Below are positions 17,293 to 26,621 of a DNA stretch of 64,000 nucleotides, in pieces. Every line of letters begins with the position of its first letter. Position 1 is the stretch's first letter. This DNA is from JBGPQJ01 sp963829485 (GTDB taxonomy: Bacteria > Chloroflexota > Anaerolineae > Anaerolineales > Villigracilaceae), in NCBI GenBank assembly GCA_963829485.1, contig CAWHIK010000009.1, forward strand, positions 62,001 through 126,000, written 5' to 3'. The translations under genes were made by a program, and so were the position numbers. The notes below the pieces were generated by a model. It did not search any database and was not told the origin of the DNA. It saw nothing but the letters and a program-made list of their open reading frames with translations.

Positions 17293-18432
17293 ATGCTGAC
17301 CCAAGCCGCTTCAACTCGACCCCACCAGTTCATCAACCTGGATAGTATCGTTAAGACATTTAAAACTCCTGCGGGAGAATTCTTCGCGTTGAAGAATATC
17401 TCCATGGGTTTCGACCAGGGGGAATTTACTGCCATCATGGGCAAGTCCGGCAGCGGGAAATCCACTCTCATCAATATGATCACCGGGATAGACCATCCGA
17501 CATCCGGAATCGTCCGAATCGGCGGGACGGAACTGTCCAAATTCAAGGAAGGACAGATGGCGGAATGGCGCGGGAGAAATCTGGGGATCGTTTTTCAGTT
17601 CTTTCAGCTGTTGCCGACATTGAGTATCCTCGAGAACACGATTCTGCCAATGGATTACTGCAACATCCATCCACCGGCGGAGCGTGAAAAGCGTGCACAT
17701 GAATTATTGAAACGATTGGACCTTGATGATTTCGCCGATAAACTTCCTGCCGGTGTATCGGGCGGACAGCAGCAAATCGCAGCCATTGCGCGCTCCCTGG
17801 CCAATGACCCGCCGATCATCATCGCCGACGAACCTACAGGCAATCTCGATTCCCGCACCGCCGAGTTGGTCCTGAATATTTTTGAAGAGCTGGCACGGGA
17901 GGGGAAAACGATCCTGATCGTGACCCATGATCCGATTCTCGCCCGCAGGGCAACGCGGCGGGTCATCATCTCGGATGGGGAGTTGGTTAATGAAGACGTG
18001 TACCATGCCCTCCCGACATTAACTCATCCGCAAATGTTGAAATTGACCAAATTGGTAAGGGTGCGCCAGTTTGCCACCGGAGCAACCATCGCCCGGCAGG
18101 GAGGCGTCGACGAAGGTTTGATCATCATCTCTAAGGGAAAGGTAGAGGTGAGACGGAATCGTTTCCTTAAAAAAGACGAAGTGGTCACCACATTACACCC
18201 AGGCGATTGCGTTACTGAGTTGGACATGCTCGAGATCCCTACCATGGACCTTTCGTTCCAGGCTGTAGAAGGTCAAGTCGAGGCGTTGTGCATCAGCCTT
18301 GAGCAATTTAATAAGCTGCTCTCAGAACAGCCGGCCGTTGAATTTACACTGCGACTGAATGCAATGAAAAACCGAAACCGTTTTGCTCCTGCCAGACGGG
18401 ATATATTCGGGCGGATTAAGGAGAAAAAGTAA
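17293..18432 (+). CDS. ABC ATPase fused to a C-terminal cyclic-nucleotide-binding-like domain
   Basis: Residues 1 to about 240 are a second MacB/LolD-type ATPase: Walker A GKSGSGKSTL, signature VSGGQQQIAAIARSL, Walker B IIIADEPTGNLD. Residues about 250-370 (LVRVRQFATGATIARQGGV, LIIISKGKVEVRR, LHPGDCVTELDML) have the beta-roll pattern of CRP/FNR cyclic-nucleotide-binding domains. The canonical phosphate-binding RxA cassette is not obvious, so the ligand is uncertain. A sensory domain on an export ATPase could gate transport. Its TAA overlaps the next ATG (TAATG). Confidence 0.85.
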   Translation: MLTQAASTRPHQFINLDSIVKTFKTPAGEFFALKNISMGFDQGEFTAIMGKSGSGKSTLINMITGIDHPTSGIVRIGGTELSKFKEGQMAEWRGRNLGIVFQFFQLLPTLSILENTILPMDYCNIHPPAEREKRAHELLKRLDLDDFADKLPAGVSGGQQQIAAIARSLANDPPIIIADEPTGNLDSRTAELVLNIFEELAREGKTILIVTHDPILARRATRRVIISDGELVNEDVYHALPTLTHPQMLKLTKLVRVRQFATGATIARQGGVDEGLIIISKGKVEVRRNRFLKKDEVVTTLHPGDCVTELDMLEIPTMDLSFQAVEGQVEALCISLEQFNKLLSEQPAVEFTLRLNAMKNRNRFAPARRDIFGRIKEKK

Positions 18433-20840
18433 TGTTTCGCCCGCGCTGGAGAAAAGTCCTTACGGACATCTGGGGGCATAAACTGCGCTCCATACTGGTG
18501 GTCGCATCCATCACGATTGGATTATTTGCGGTAGGTTTGATCATCAGCATGAATATCATCATCTCGGAAGACATGGAAGCTGGATATATGTCGGTGAATC
18601 CGGCGAACATCCAGGTGTTTTCCACTCCTTTTGACGAGGACCTGGTCAATTCCATCCGCAATATCGACGAGGTCGCGCAGGCGCAGGGCATTAGAACTCT
18701 CACGCTTCGCTATCGTAAAGCGAATGGCGAATGGTCGCCCTTTGAAATCAAAGCCATACCTGAAATTGACTCGATGGAGATCAATCAGATCCGGCTGGAA
18801 GAGGGAGTATGGCCTCCTGCCGACCGGCAGGTTGCGATTGACCGGTTTAAATTCGCCGATTTGCAAGCAGAGTTGGGCGACTCCATCCAGGTCGAACTTC
18901 CATCCGGTAAGATTCGTGAAATCCCCATCACCGCAATAATTCACGATCAGACGATTGGCTCCGAGGGTCCCGGTGGTTTTTTCCTTGCTCCTGTTCAGGG
19001 CTACGTCACACAGGATACATTAAATTGGCTGGAATCTCCCTCGAGCATGAACAGGCTTTACGTAACAGTTCAAGGTGACCGGACCGATAAGGCGTATCTT
19101 CAAATGGTTGCCAATAAGGTCATTGAAGGAATCGAAGACAGCGGGAGCTTCGTGATCGCATCGCAAGTTCGATCCTCGAATGACCATCCCAACCGGGTCT
19201 ACGTGGAAGCCATTACAGCCGTTCTGGTGGTCCTTGCCTTCCTCGTGATGTTCCTGAGTGCGTTCCTGATCACCAATACCCTGGCTGCTCTCCTGAATCA
19301 GCAGGTCAACCATATTGGGGTGATGAAGACCATCGGAGCCAGCAGAGGGCAGATCATCGGCATTTACATGTCTCTGATCTTCGTCTATGGTTTGACTTCG
19401 TTCGCCATCGCTCTGCCGTTGTCCGGTTGGGCAGCTTACACGATGATGGGATATTTTGCCAGGGAAATTAATATTGTTTTGCAGGGATTCAGGATCGAGC
19501 CTGCCGTTTTCTGGATCGAGATTGCCATCGCCATGCTGGTCCCACAACTGGCTGGGATCATCCCCATTCTCAATGGTACCCGTATATCGGTTGTAGAAGC
19601 TCTCAGCGGTGTCAGCCAGTCGAATGTACAGCAAAAGAAGAACTGGCTGGACAGGCGGTTGGAATCGATACGCGGACTTTCCCGCCCCACAATACTTTCA
19701 CTGAGAAATACGTTTCGCCGGAAAGGGAGACTCTTCCTCACCATTTTTACATTAACTTTGGGAGGAGCCATTTTTATTGGCACTTTCAATGTCCAAATGT
19801 CATTAACGAATTATATTGATCGCATCGGTCGATATTTCCTGGCAGATATCACATTCAGTTTAGGGGATAATGCCAGGATTTCAGAAATCGAATCCTTGAT
19901 CATGGAAATCCCTGGCGTGCGTCATGTGGAAGGCTGGGCAGCCACTGCGGGAGTCCTTCAGAACCCGGACGGCACGGCAGGTGAAAGCGTTAACCTTCTT
20001 GCTCCGCCTTCCGATAGTACCCTGGTGGATCCGGTGGTCCTCGAAGGCCGATGGATTCAGCCCGGTGACGGATCGGTCGTTGTGGTGAATGAAAGATTTA
20101 GGGAGGCATACCCCGATCTGCAAACCGGTGATCTCTTGAAGATCAAAATTGCTGGGCAGGATGAGATCGTTGAAGTGATCGGTTTCTTCCAGATGGCGGG
20201 TAAGAGCGGTGGATACCTGGCCTATTCAACCTATGAGTATCTTTCCGATGTCATCCACGAAAAAAACCGCGCCAATTCATTTCGTGTCGTGTCGGAAAAT
20301 GGGAATATGAGCATCGAACAGCAAAAAGCCCTGGGTCGGGTGATCGAAGCCAAACTTCGAGATGAGGGCTACAGGGTCACCGAGGTTGAAGCAGGTCGTT
20401 CATTAACTGCCACTACCGCTGACGGATTAAACATCCTGACGGGATTCCTGCTCATGATGGCAGTGTTGATCGCCATTGTAGGCAGCATTGGTCTCACCGG
20501 GACGATGAGTCTGAATGTCCTCGAGCGGACCCGGGAGATCGGCATCCTCCGCGCGATTGGGGCATCGGATAGAGCCGTGATGAAGCTCGTCATGGTGGAG
20601 GGATTGTTGATTGGTACAATGAGCTGGCTTTTTGGTGTTGTCTTGGCTTTACCGATCGGCTCCTTAATGGCAAACGCTATTAATCTGGCTTTGTTTGGAG
20701 CGCCGGCTGAATTTACTTTTACTCCTCTCGGAGTAATCCTTTGGCTGGCGGTTGTGATCACGCTATCTGTACTCGCGAGCGTAGGACCGGCACGAAATGC
20801 GACCCGGTTGACCATCCGCGAAGTACTCGCGTACGAATAA
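18432..20840 (+). CDS. FtsX-like ABC transporter permease (MacB-type)
   Basis: 802 residues with the duplicated FtsX layout. There is a membrane helix near residues 17-40, a large extracytoplasmic MacB-PCD-like domain, three helices at about 265-400, a second N-terminal helix near 435-455, a second outer domain, and three final helices with SVGPARNATRLTIREVLAYE at the end. VMKTIGASRGQIIGIYM and ILRAIGASDRAVMKLVMVEG are the duplicated cytoplasmic coupling motifs. It should work with the two ATPases upstream and the adaptor downstream. Substrate unknown; mechanotransmission or lipoprotein/peptide export are options. Confidence 0.88.
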   Translation: MFRPRWRKVLTDIWGHKLRSILVVASITIGLFAVGLIISMNIIISEDMEAGYMSVNPANIQVFSTPFDEDLVNSIRNIDEVAQAQGIRTLTLRYRKANGEWSPFEIKAIPEIDSMEINQIRLEEGVWPPADRQVAIDRFKFADLQAELGDSIQVELPSGKIREIPITAIIHDQTIGSEGPGGFFLAPVQGYVTQDTLNWLESPSSMNRLYVTVQGDRTDKAYLQMVANKVIEGIEDSGSFVIASQVRSSNDHPNRVYVEAITAVLVVLAFLVMFLSAFLITNTLAALLNQQVNHIGVMKTIGASRGQIIGIYMSLIFVYGLTSFAIALPLSGWAAYTMMGYFAREINIVLQGFRIEPAVFWIEIAIAMLVPQLAGIIPILNGTRISVVEALSGVSQSNVQQKKNWLDRRLESIRGLSRPTILSLRNTFRRKGRLFLTIFTLTLGGAIFIGTFNVQMSLTNYIDRIGRYFLADITFSLGDNARISEIESLIMEIPGVRHVEGWAATAGVLQNPDGTAGESVNLLAPPSDSTLVDPVVLEGRWIQPGDGSVVVVNERFREAYPDLQTGDLLKIKIAGQDEIVEVIGFFQMAGKSGGYLAYSTYEYLSDVIHEKNRANSFRVVSENGNMSIEQQKALGRVIEAKLRDEGYRVTEVEAGRSLTATTADGLNILTGFLLMMAVLIAIVGSIGLTGTMSLNVLERTREIGILRAIGASDRAVMKLVMVEGLLIGTMSWLFGVVLALPIGSLMANAINLALFGAPAEFTFTPLGVILWLAVVITLSVLASVGPARNATRLTIREVLAYE

Positions 20841-20859
20841 TTTAGAAGGAGAAAACAAT

Positions 20860-22038
20860 ATGAAAACCGGAAAAATAATCGTTCTACTTGTTTTAATTTT
20901 GTCAGCGTCTGCCATCCTTACTGCTTGTGGAAGCAATGTTGAACCAACACGAGAGATATCCGTTCCTGCCGTGGTTGACAACTCTTTTGGTTCCATCGTC
21001 GCGGAGGGTAGGGTTGTGCCGAAGGATAGCGCCAATCTGTTTTTTATGGGCGGTGGAAGTGTGGACGAAGTCCTGGTCGTGGAGGGTGATTCCGTATTAA
21101 AAGGCGATGTCCTTGCCCGACTGGGTGACAGGGATTCATTTGAAGCCAATGTCGCTGCAGCCCAGCTGGAAGTAACCGCTGCCCAACAAGCGTTTGACGA
21201 TTTGAACCGAACCGCAAGTCTTGCCTACAGCCAGGCAGTCCTTGATGAAATCGCTGCTGAGACAGTCTATTATGAGGCATTGCTTGCCTGGGATGATTTT
21301 GATCAGGATCAATATGAAGACGATCTCGACCAGGCTCAGGCTGATGTTGCCGATGCCAAGTCCGAACTAGAAGATGCAGAGGATGAATACAACAAATATG
21401 CATCATTGGATGAGGACAATGCCGATCGCCAGCGCGCCAAGAATGATCTCGAAACAGCTCAATCAGATTATGATGAGGCTTTGTCCGCTCAAGCAGAAAT
21501 CGAAAATGAGTACCGGCAGATAAAATCCGAACTGGAAAGAGCTGAGGCGAATCTCGATGAAGCTCGAAGGGCACGCGAAAATAAAGATGACGGCGCGGAT
21601 ATTGAGCAATTAGCGCTTGCTCAAGCCAGACTCGATTCTGCTGATTCTCGTTTGAAGGCTGCCCAGGCTGCTTTGGACAACCTTGACATCATCGCTCCCT
21701 ATGATGGGATCATCGCCAGGGTGGATGTCTCTGCCGGTGAAATGGTCAACCCCGGGCAGGTCGTGATGGTGATCGCCGATACATCGGAATGGTATGTGGA
21801 GACGACAGATCTTACTGAAAATGAAATCGTTGACGTGACGGAAGAAATGGAAGTCCTCGTCATACTCGATGCCCTGCCGGAGCTTGTATTGAAAGGGAAG
21901 GTGGAGTCGATCGCTGATGCCTTCGAGGAGAAGGCAGGAGATATCACCTACCGGGTACGCGTCAAGCTCGAAGACACAGACCCGCGGCTGAAGTGGGGGA
22001 TGACCACCGAGACTCGATTTTCCGAACCGACCAAATAA
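20860..22038 (+). CDS. HlyD/MacA-type adaptor lipoprotein
   Basis: 392 residues. The N-terminus has a signal sequence ending in the lipobox LTAC (about residue 22). A biotinyl/lipoyl-like half motif (VVEGDSVLKGDVLARL) is followed by a long, very acidic, Ala-rich coiled coil (about residues 95-270) and the second half IIAPYDGIIARVDVSAGEMV, then a beta-barrel. This is the membrane-fusion subunit of the exporter. The coiled coil is rich in Asp and Glu. AGAAGGAG lies before the ATG, 19 bases after the permease stop. A strong terminator follows. Confidence 0.87.
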   Translation: MKTGKIIVLLVLILSASAILTACGSNVEPTREISVPAVVDNSFGSIVAEGRVVPKDSANLFFMGGGSVDEVLVVEGDSVLKGDVLARLGDRDSFEANVAAAQLEVTAAQQAFDDLNRTASLAYSQAVLDEIAAETVYYEALLAWDDFDQDQYEDDLDQAQADVADAKSELEDAEDEYNKYASLDEDNADRQRAKNDLETAQSDYDEALSAQAEIENEYRQIKSELERAEANLDEARRARENKDDGADIEQLALAQARLDSADSRLKAAQAALDNLDIIAPYDGIIARVDVSAGEMVNPGQVVMVIADTSEWYVETTDLTENEIVDVTEEMEVLVILDALPELVLKGKVESIADAFEEKAGDITYRVRVKLEDTDPRLKWGMTTETRFSEPTK

Positions 22039-22043
22039 TGCCA

Positions 22044-22077
22044 CTGGGAGTGAGAAATCACTCCCAGTTTTTTTTTT
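22044..22077 (+). terminator. Intrinsic terminator of the exporter operon
   Basis: CTGGGAGTGA (22044-22053), GAAA loop, TCACTCCCAG (22058-22067), then about ten Ts. A textbook terminator. Confidence 0.93.
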
Positions 22078-23065
22078 ACAGTGCAGCGAGTAATTCGATC
22101 TCATCCATTAATTTCTGCCGTGCCCATTTTTCCTGCTGGTCATTTTCATAGTTCCTGAAGTAACATTCGATGATCATGATCAGGTACAGGTAAATGTTAT
22201 AAATGGAACGCCGCTTTTGCCGGTTCTTTGTCCCAAGCATTTCACCGCCATAGCCGGCGAGGAAATCGGGATTCATACCGAATGCGCCAAAGTTAGCCTC
22301 CATCAATGGATCAGCCCACAACGCTCGTTCGAAATCGATCACTCCCGTGATCTGCCTGGTCGCCGTGTCAATAAAAATATTTCCATCCCAAAGATCCCAG
22401 TGGACAAGCTGAGGTGTGACGACTTCATCTAGGGCATGGAAATGGCTTGCTGTTCGCGATAAAACTTCATCGTAGGAATAAGGGAGTGAAACATCCATCT
22501 CTTGTCCATCCTGGAGAACTCCCCGAATCATTTTTTCAAAGGTGTCATGCCAGGACAATTCAGGAGATTCTGGGTGTGAAAAATATCCAAATCGATCTCC
22601 CCGAATGGAGTTCATCATTCTTAGAAGTCGACCGGTTTTTTCGTCAATGCCTTTTGCTTCAGCTTCCGTTAACGATTCGCGGATCTTGTTTAGTGGAACC
22701 CCGTCAACAAACTCCATGATGAAAAAATCGCTTTCAAGGATGTTGTGCGTGTAATCATGATTTATTACCGATGGTACTGGTAAATCCATTCGGGTTTTGA
22801 CCAGATACAGGACTTCCACCTCGGCGCGAAGGATATCCTTTTCATAACGCATTACTTTGACCGAGGGATGCGGCGAGATTTTAATCACCCATTTTCCTTG
22901 ATCTGATAATTGTAATAAATATGCCGAGTTATAGTATCCGTCGGTTAATTCCTGAGCGCCAATGATTTTCACCGATGAGCCGAAGTGAAAAGAGACGATT
23001 TCCTGTGCTTTTACAGGTGATAAGGGAGTTTTTGTCCGGCTGTACATTCCAGGCTGCGCTATCAC
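22076..23065 (-). CDS. APH-family phosphotransferase (aminoglycoside/choline kinase-like)
   Basis: About 329 residues of protein-kinase-like fold. VHWDLWDGNIFID (about 228) is the Brenner catalytic loop (H-x-D-x4-N) and GVIDFERAL (about 250) holds the metal-binding Asp. WVIKISPH carries the ATP-binding Lys. The family phosphorylates small alcohols, sugars or antibiotics; I cannot tell the substrate. The start is unsure: a GTG at 23065 or the ATG for MYSRTK 18 bases later. Its stop codon lies in the T-run of the convergent exporter terminator. Confidence 0.78.
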   Translation of the reverse strand: MIAQPGMYSRTKTPLSPVKAQEIVSFHFGSSVKIIGAQELTDGYYNSAYLLQLSDQGKWVIKISPHPSVKVMRYEKDILRAEVEVLYLVKTRMDLPVPSVINHDYTHNILESDFFIMEFVDGVPLNKIRESLTEAEAKGIDEKTGRLLRMMNSIRGDRFGYFSHPESPELSWHDTFEKMIRGVLQDGQEMDVSLPYSYDEVLSRTASHFHALDEVVTPQLVHWDLWDGNIFIDTATRQITGVIDFERALWADPLMEANFGAFGMNPDFLAGYGGEMLGTKNRQKRRSIYNIYLYLIMIIECYFRNYENDQQEKWARQKLMDEIELLAAL

Positions 23066-23128
23066 AATATGGATTTTATGTTTCGCTAATTATATAGCAT
23101 CGCCATTCCAATAATAGGCCCGAGGTGA

Positions 23129-23156
23129 TTGTCTTTGCAGGAATTTTGTGTATAAT
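23129..23156 (+). promoter_or_regulatory. Promoter of the small membrane protein gene
   Basis: TTGTCT (23129-23134), 16-base spacer, TATAAT (23151-23156), about 50 bases before the ATG at 23208. Confidence 0.55.
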
Positions 23157-23207
23157 CATTCTTGATGGTAAAAATCTAAATCATTCGTAATTATAGGAGA
23201 AGAAAAA

Positions 23208-23596
23208 ATGAAAAGACCGTTTGGCGTTACTGTTCTGGCAGTACTCGCGGGTATCGCAGCTTTATTGGCTGCGGTCCATACTCTTCAAGCCCTTGGTATT
23301 TTGGCAATTAACATCGGCCCATTTTCCCCGCATGTGTTTAATTTTGGAGTGCCATGATGTGGGGTTTGATGGTGTGGGTGTGGGTGTGGTTGGTTCAGAT
23401 GCTCTGGAAGATGGACCCAGGCGCCTGGCTTTTCCTTGTGGTGATCGCCACCTTCAACCTGATCCTTGATTTCACTTACCTCATTGGGCAGGCTGATTGG
23501 CAGGAAGTTCAGGTATCATTCATCGTGAATGGCCTGATCCTAATCTATTGTATGCTCCCTGGCGTTCGCAACGCATTTGGCACTGCAAAAGCGTAA
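23208..23596 (+). CDS. Small four-helix membrane protein, frameshifted
   Basis: From the ATG at 23208 (AGGAGA upstream) the frame encodes a hydrophobic N-terminus, MKRPFGVTVLAVLAGIAALL, through FNFGV and then stops at TGA. From about 23354 a second frame continues MMWGLMVWVWVWLVQMLWKMD and three more hydrophobic stretches to GVRNAFG. Adding one G near 23350-23352 (GTGCC to GTGGCC) joins them into one protein of about 129 residues. Four membrane helices are likely. Function unknown. It is a single-gene unit with its own promoter and terminator. Confidence 0.68.
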
Positions 23597-23611
23597 TTTA
23601 ATTAATGAACA

Positions 23612-23651
23612 AATATCAAAGAGGCACCCTTAAGGGTGCCTCTTTGATATT
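23612..23651. terminator. Bidirectional terminator, perfect 40-base palindrome
   Basis: Twenty base pairs centred at 23631/23632 with GGCACCC core and AT-rich outer arms. It lies between the small membrane protein and the next gene. Confidence 0.85.
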
Positions 23652-23793
23652 TAACATCATCATAAATAAATATTTTTGAGCGATAATTACTTTATTGGAG
23701 GCGCAGACCTTCAGTCCATTACCTTCCCGGGTAAACGTAAAAATCTGGCAGGTGAAAGTATAATCAAAAAATGAATTCAAATTGGAGAAAACT

Positions 23794-24696
23794 ATGAGCT
23801 TAGAGGGAGATTTTCACGGTAATCCAACCCGAATAATGGAAAATGATTTTATCAGGTTGGAGTATTTACTATCCGCACCCAGGATTGTTCGATTATCCTT
23901 ACAAGGGCGGGACAATTTATTCGTCGATCTTGGAAACGAAAAAGCTTCAACCCAATTTGGAGATTTTCTTCTTCGTGGAGGTCACCGGTTGTGGCATTCG
24001 CCTGAGGCCATGCCCAGAACCTACATGCCCGATGTCCCTGGAGTGACCGTAGCGGAAATTCCAGGCGGGGTGCGAATCGATCAACCCGCTGAACCGTGGA
24101 CTCACATCGCGAAAAGTATCGAGATACGATTGGTACCCGGGCGGCCGCAGGTCATTATTCAGCATGAGTTGAGAAATGAGGGGGCGTGGACTGTCGAATT
24201 ATCTCCATGGGCATTAAGCATGTTAAGGCTGGGAGGTGTTGCGATACTTCCTCAGCCAGTCGGGAACACGGACCCGGCGGGTCTGCTCGCAAATCGTCAA
24301 GTATCCATTTGGCCTTACACAAGATTGGATGATCCCAGATTAGTTCTGCGCGATGATTGCATTTTGATTAAAGGCGATACGACAGCTTCAGCGGATTCGA
24401 CCCCGATAAAATTGGGCTATTTTAATCCCCATGGCTGGATGGCTTACTGGATCGATGGAGTCCTGTTTGTCAAGCAATTCGACCCGATCACCGGCCTAAC
24501 TCATCCGGATGGCGGTTGTAATACAGAAAGTTACTGCAATCATAAATTCCTTGAGCTGGAAACTCTCGGACCGCTTGAAAAGCTGCAGCCGGAATCAACC
24601 ATTTCTCATACAGAGACCTGGGAACTCTATTCGAAGTCTCGAACAGCCATTTCTTCCAGATGCAATAAAAAGAGAAATCGCCTGACCAATCTTTGA
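23794..24696 (+). CDS. Galactose-mutarotase-fold protein (DUF4380-like)
   Basis: About 300 residues, mainly beta structure. The pattern NDFIRLEYLLSAPRIVRLSL, GDFLLRGGHRLWHSPE and VIIQHELRNEG, followed by ELSPWALSML, fits the DUF4380/aldose-epimerase-like beta-sandwich family. A later NTESYCNHKFLELETLGP also fits. Such proteins bind carbohydrates; no catalytic role is established. I chose the ATG at 23794 because GGAG lies seven bases upstream; a TTG four codons earlier is less likely. Confidence 0.72.
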   Translation: MSLEGDFHGNPTRIMENDFIRLEYLLSAPRIVRLSLQGRDNLFVDLGNEKASTQFGDFLLRGGHRLWHSPEAMPRTYMPDVPGVTVAEIPGGVRIDQPAEPWTHIAKSIEIRLVPGRPQVIIQHELRNEGAWTVELSPWALSMLRLGGVAILPQPVGNTDPAGLLANRQVSIWPYTRLDDPRLVLRDDCILIKGDTTASADSTPIKLGYFNPHGWMAYWIDGVLFVKQFDPITGLTHPDGGCNTESYCNHKFLELETLGPLEKLQPESTISHTETWELYSKSRTAISSRCNKKRNRLTNL

Positions 24697-24701
24697 AATT
24701 A

Positions 24702-24736
24702 AAAGAGCGCTGGATCTTAAATCCAGCGCTCTTTGT
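24702..24736. terminator. Bidirectional terminator between the DUF4380 gene and tRNA-Asp
   Basis: Perfect 14-bp stem AAAGAGCGCTGGAT (24702-24715) with its complement at 24721-24734, five-base loop and T/A tails. It ends both the plus-strand gene and the minus-strand tRNA. Confidence 0.88.
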
Positions 24737-24746
24737 TACTTTTCAG

Positions 24747-24819
24747 CGGCCCCGACGGGGTTCGAACCCGCGATCTCGGCCTTGACAGGGCCGCATGTTA
24801 GCCGCTACACCACGGGACC
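24747..24819 (-). tRNA. tRNA-Asp (GTC)
   Basis: On the minus strand GGTCCCG...CGGGGCC forms a 7-bp acceptor stem (one G-T pair). The anticodon arm is CGGCC-CTGTCAA-GGCCG, giving anticodon GTC, and the T arm is GCGGG-TTCGAAC-CCCGT. It is 73 bases with discriminator G. The CCA end is not encoded. Confidence 0.95.
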
Positions 24820-24892
24820 AGTGATTGAGCGGCTGATAGTTTATCACAGACATTCAGGAGCGTCAAGATTATCTATGGGAGCAGCTCATTTT

Positions 24893-26078
24893 CTAAGGGG
24901 CGCCGCTGCCATACAGGTCGGGATCTTCAGGAGTAAGACCGGATGGGTCGTGCACCCACACCCAGTCGCCTTCCTTCGCCCATTGATAGAGCCAGGCGGA
25001 ATCTCCAATTGACATGTTGACACAGCCGTGCGATTGTGGATATCCAAAATTGGTATGCCAGTAAGCGCCGTGGATGGCACGTGCTTGATCGAAGTACATT
25101 GTCCAGGGCACGGCCTGAAGCGAGTAGAAGTCGGACTTATCCGCCTCGAATGCTCCGCTCATATCCTCTGTGTCTTTTTTCTTATAGATTTGAAATAAAC
25201 CCGGTCGTGTCCAGTAGGGGTCCACTCCGCTGGAAATTATCGTCGCGTAAACAAGTTGATCATTGTCGTATGCGGCGAGAGTCTGTTCAGCCAGATTGAT
25301 TTCGATCCATCTACCCGTGTTCACACCGGGAGGTGGTTCGTCAGATGGCCTAATGGATGATACAACCCTGCCTTCGACCCATTCCTGGTCGCCTATTAAA
25401 AGCCATTCAGATCCGTTGAAAACCTTCGAACTCGTAAACTGGAACCATCTGTGTGCGATAATAGGTTCGCACGGATGGATTATTGGTTGTGTATTCAGGC
25501 CTTCTCTTGGATTTAGTTTCAGTTAACACCCAGCCAAAACCATTTCGAGGGGAGGCGCTAAATAGTTTTCCTTGAAAAGCGCCGGGCGAAATGCGTCCTC
25601 CGTCACCGGGGATCCAGGTCCCATTGGTCAGGTAATAATAAACGCCGCTGTTGGTTTCGACCCGGTCTGAATAGCTGACATAGACCAAGCCAGGACCTAT
25701 CCTGGATATCTCCCCCGTTCGGGATTCTGCATCTCCCAGAGACAGATAAGCTGAAGTCCCGCCTTCTTCGACCCTGAAGTAATTGTACGGTACATAATTG
25801 AGGGCATAATCGGGGTTGTAATCCGCCCGGGGAGCGGATGGATATAATCCATGGATGAAACTCTGGGTCAGAGTGGATGATGGTCCTGCGGGCAGGCAAT
25901 CCAGCGGGATTTGGGTATACACCCCAGGAGGGCAGACTACGCTCCCACTAGTCTCCTCGGGCATGCCTGGGTTTTCCTCCTGGGCAGGTACCGATGAGAC
26001 GGGGACGAGCCCGATTAGGACTGCAATCACCAATATTTTTAAGGCTAGTTTCTTCATTTTTATGAGAAAATACCGCAT
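24893..26078 (-). CDS. L,D-transpeptidase (YkuD) with signal peptide, frameshifted
   Basis: The 5' frame (25407-26078) starts with a signal peptide (KKLALKILVIAVLIGLVPV ending near PAQ) and an extracellular region rich in Tyr and Gly. The 3' frame (to 24893) holds the YkuD catalytic motif AIHGAYWHTNFG...SHGCVNMS with the active Cys. Deleting one G near 25423 (minus GAAGGT to GAAGT) joins them through EVFNGSEWLLIGDQEWVEG. The whole protein would be about 394 residues, secreted, and would cross-link or anchor peptidoglycan. The start is either the ATG at 26078 or the one for MKKLALK seven codons later. Confidence 0.8.
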
Positions 26079-26142
26079 TTTCTTCGTGGCATTATAACAA
26101 AATTGTAAAGAATAATGCTATACTTAATTCCCATAGGGTAAC

Positions 26143-26171
26143 TTGACACAATTAATCCCGTATGCTAAAGT
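26143..26171 (+). promoter_or_regulatory. Promoter of the roadblock-V4R-receiver operon
   Basis: Perfect -35 TTGACA (26143-26148), 17-base spacer, TAAAGT (26166-26171), 68 bases before the first start codon. Confidence 0.7.
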
Positions 26172-26238
26172 ACCCACAGGAATATTCAGTCCATAGGCGG
26201 GAAAGCGCCGGACGTTAAATGAATTCCAGGAGGCTGTT

Positions 26239-26610
26239 TTGACCAAGTCTCGCACTCAAATGATGGTTGACCGCCTGCGTGAATTACAGGCTTCTTCACC
26301 AGACATTGAGGCATCAGCCATCGTCAGCGTTGACGGTTTGAGCATTGCATCCGCACTCCCGCAGGGGGTGGAGGAAGATCGTGTATCGGCCATGTCCGCA
26401 GCCATGCTGTCCCTCGGTGAACGTATTGCCAATGAACTGGGGAGAGGGTCACTTGAGCAGGTTTATATAAAAGGCGAAAAAGGTTATGTGGTCCTGATGT
26501 CCGTTGGCGAAGAAGCAGTACTCACCGCCCTGGCCAGGGAACAGGCCAAACTGGGTTTGATTTTTCTTGATATGCGCCGGGCTACAGAAGACCTCGGTAA
26601 ACTGATCTAA
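26239..26610 (+). CDS. Roadblock/LC7-domain protein
   Basis: 123 residues forming a single roadblock/LC7 fold (ASAIVSVDGLSIASALP, then AAMLSLGERIANELGRG and VYIKGEKGYVVLMSVG). In bacteria such proteins (MglB-like) regulate small Ras-like GTPases or bind other signalling proteins; no GTPase gene is next to it here. TTG start behind AGGAGG. First gene of an operon with a V4R protein and a receiver protein. Confidence 0.85.
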   Translation: MTKSRTQMMVDRLRELQASSPDIEASAIVSVDGLSIASALPQGVEEDRVSAMSAAMLSLGERIANELGRGSLEQVYIKGEKGYVVLMSVGEEAVLTALAREQAKLGLIFLDMRRATEDLGKLI

Positions 26611-26621
26611 GGGAGCCTGGA

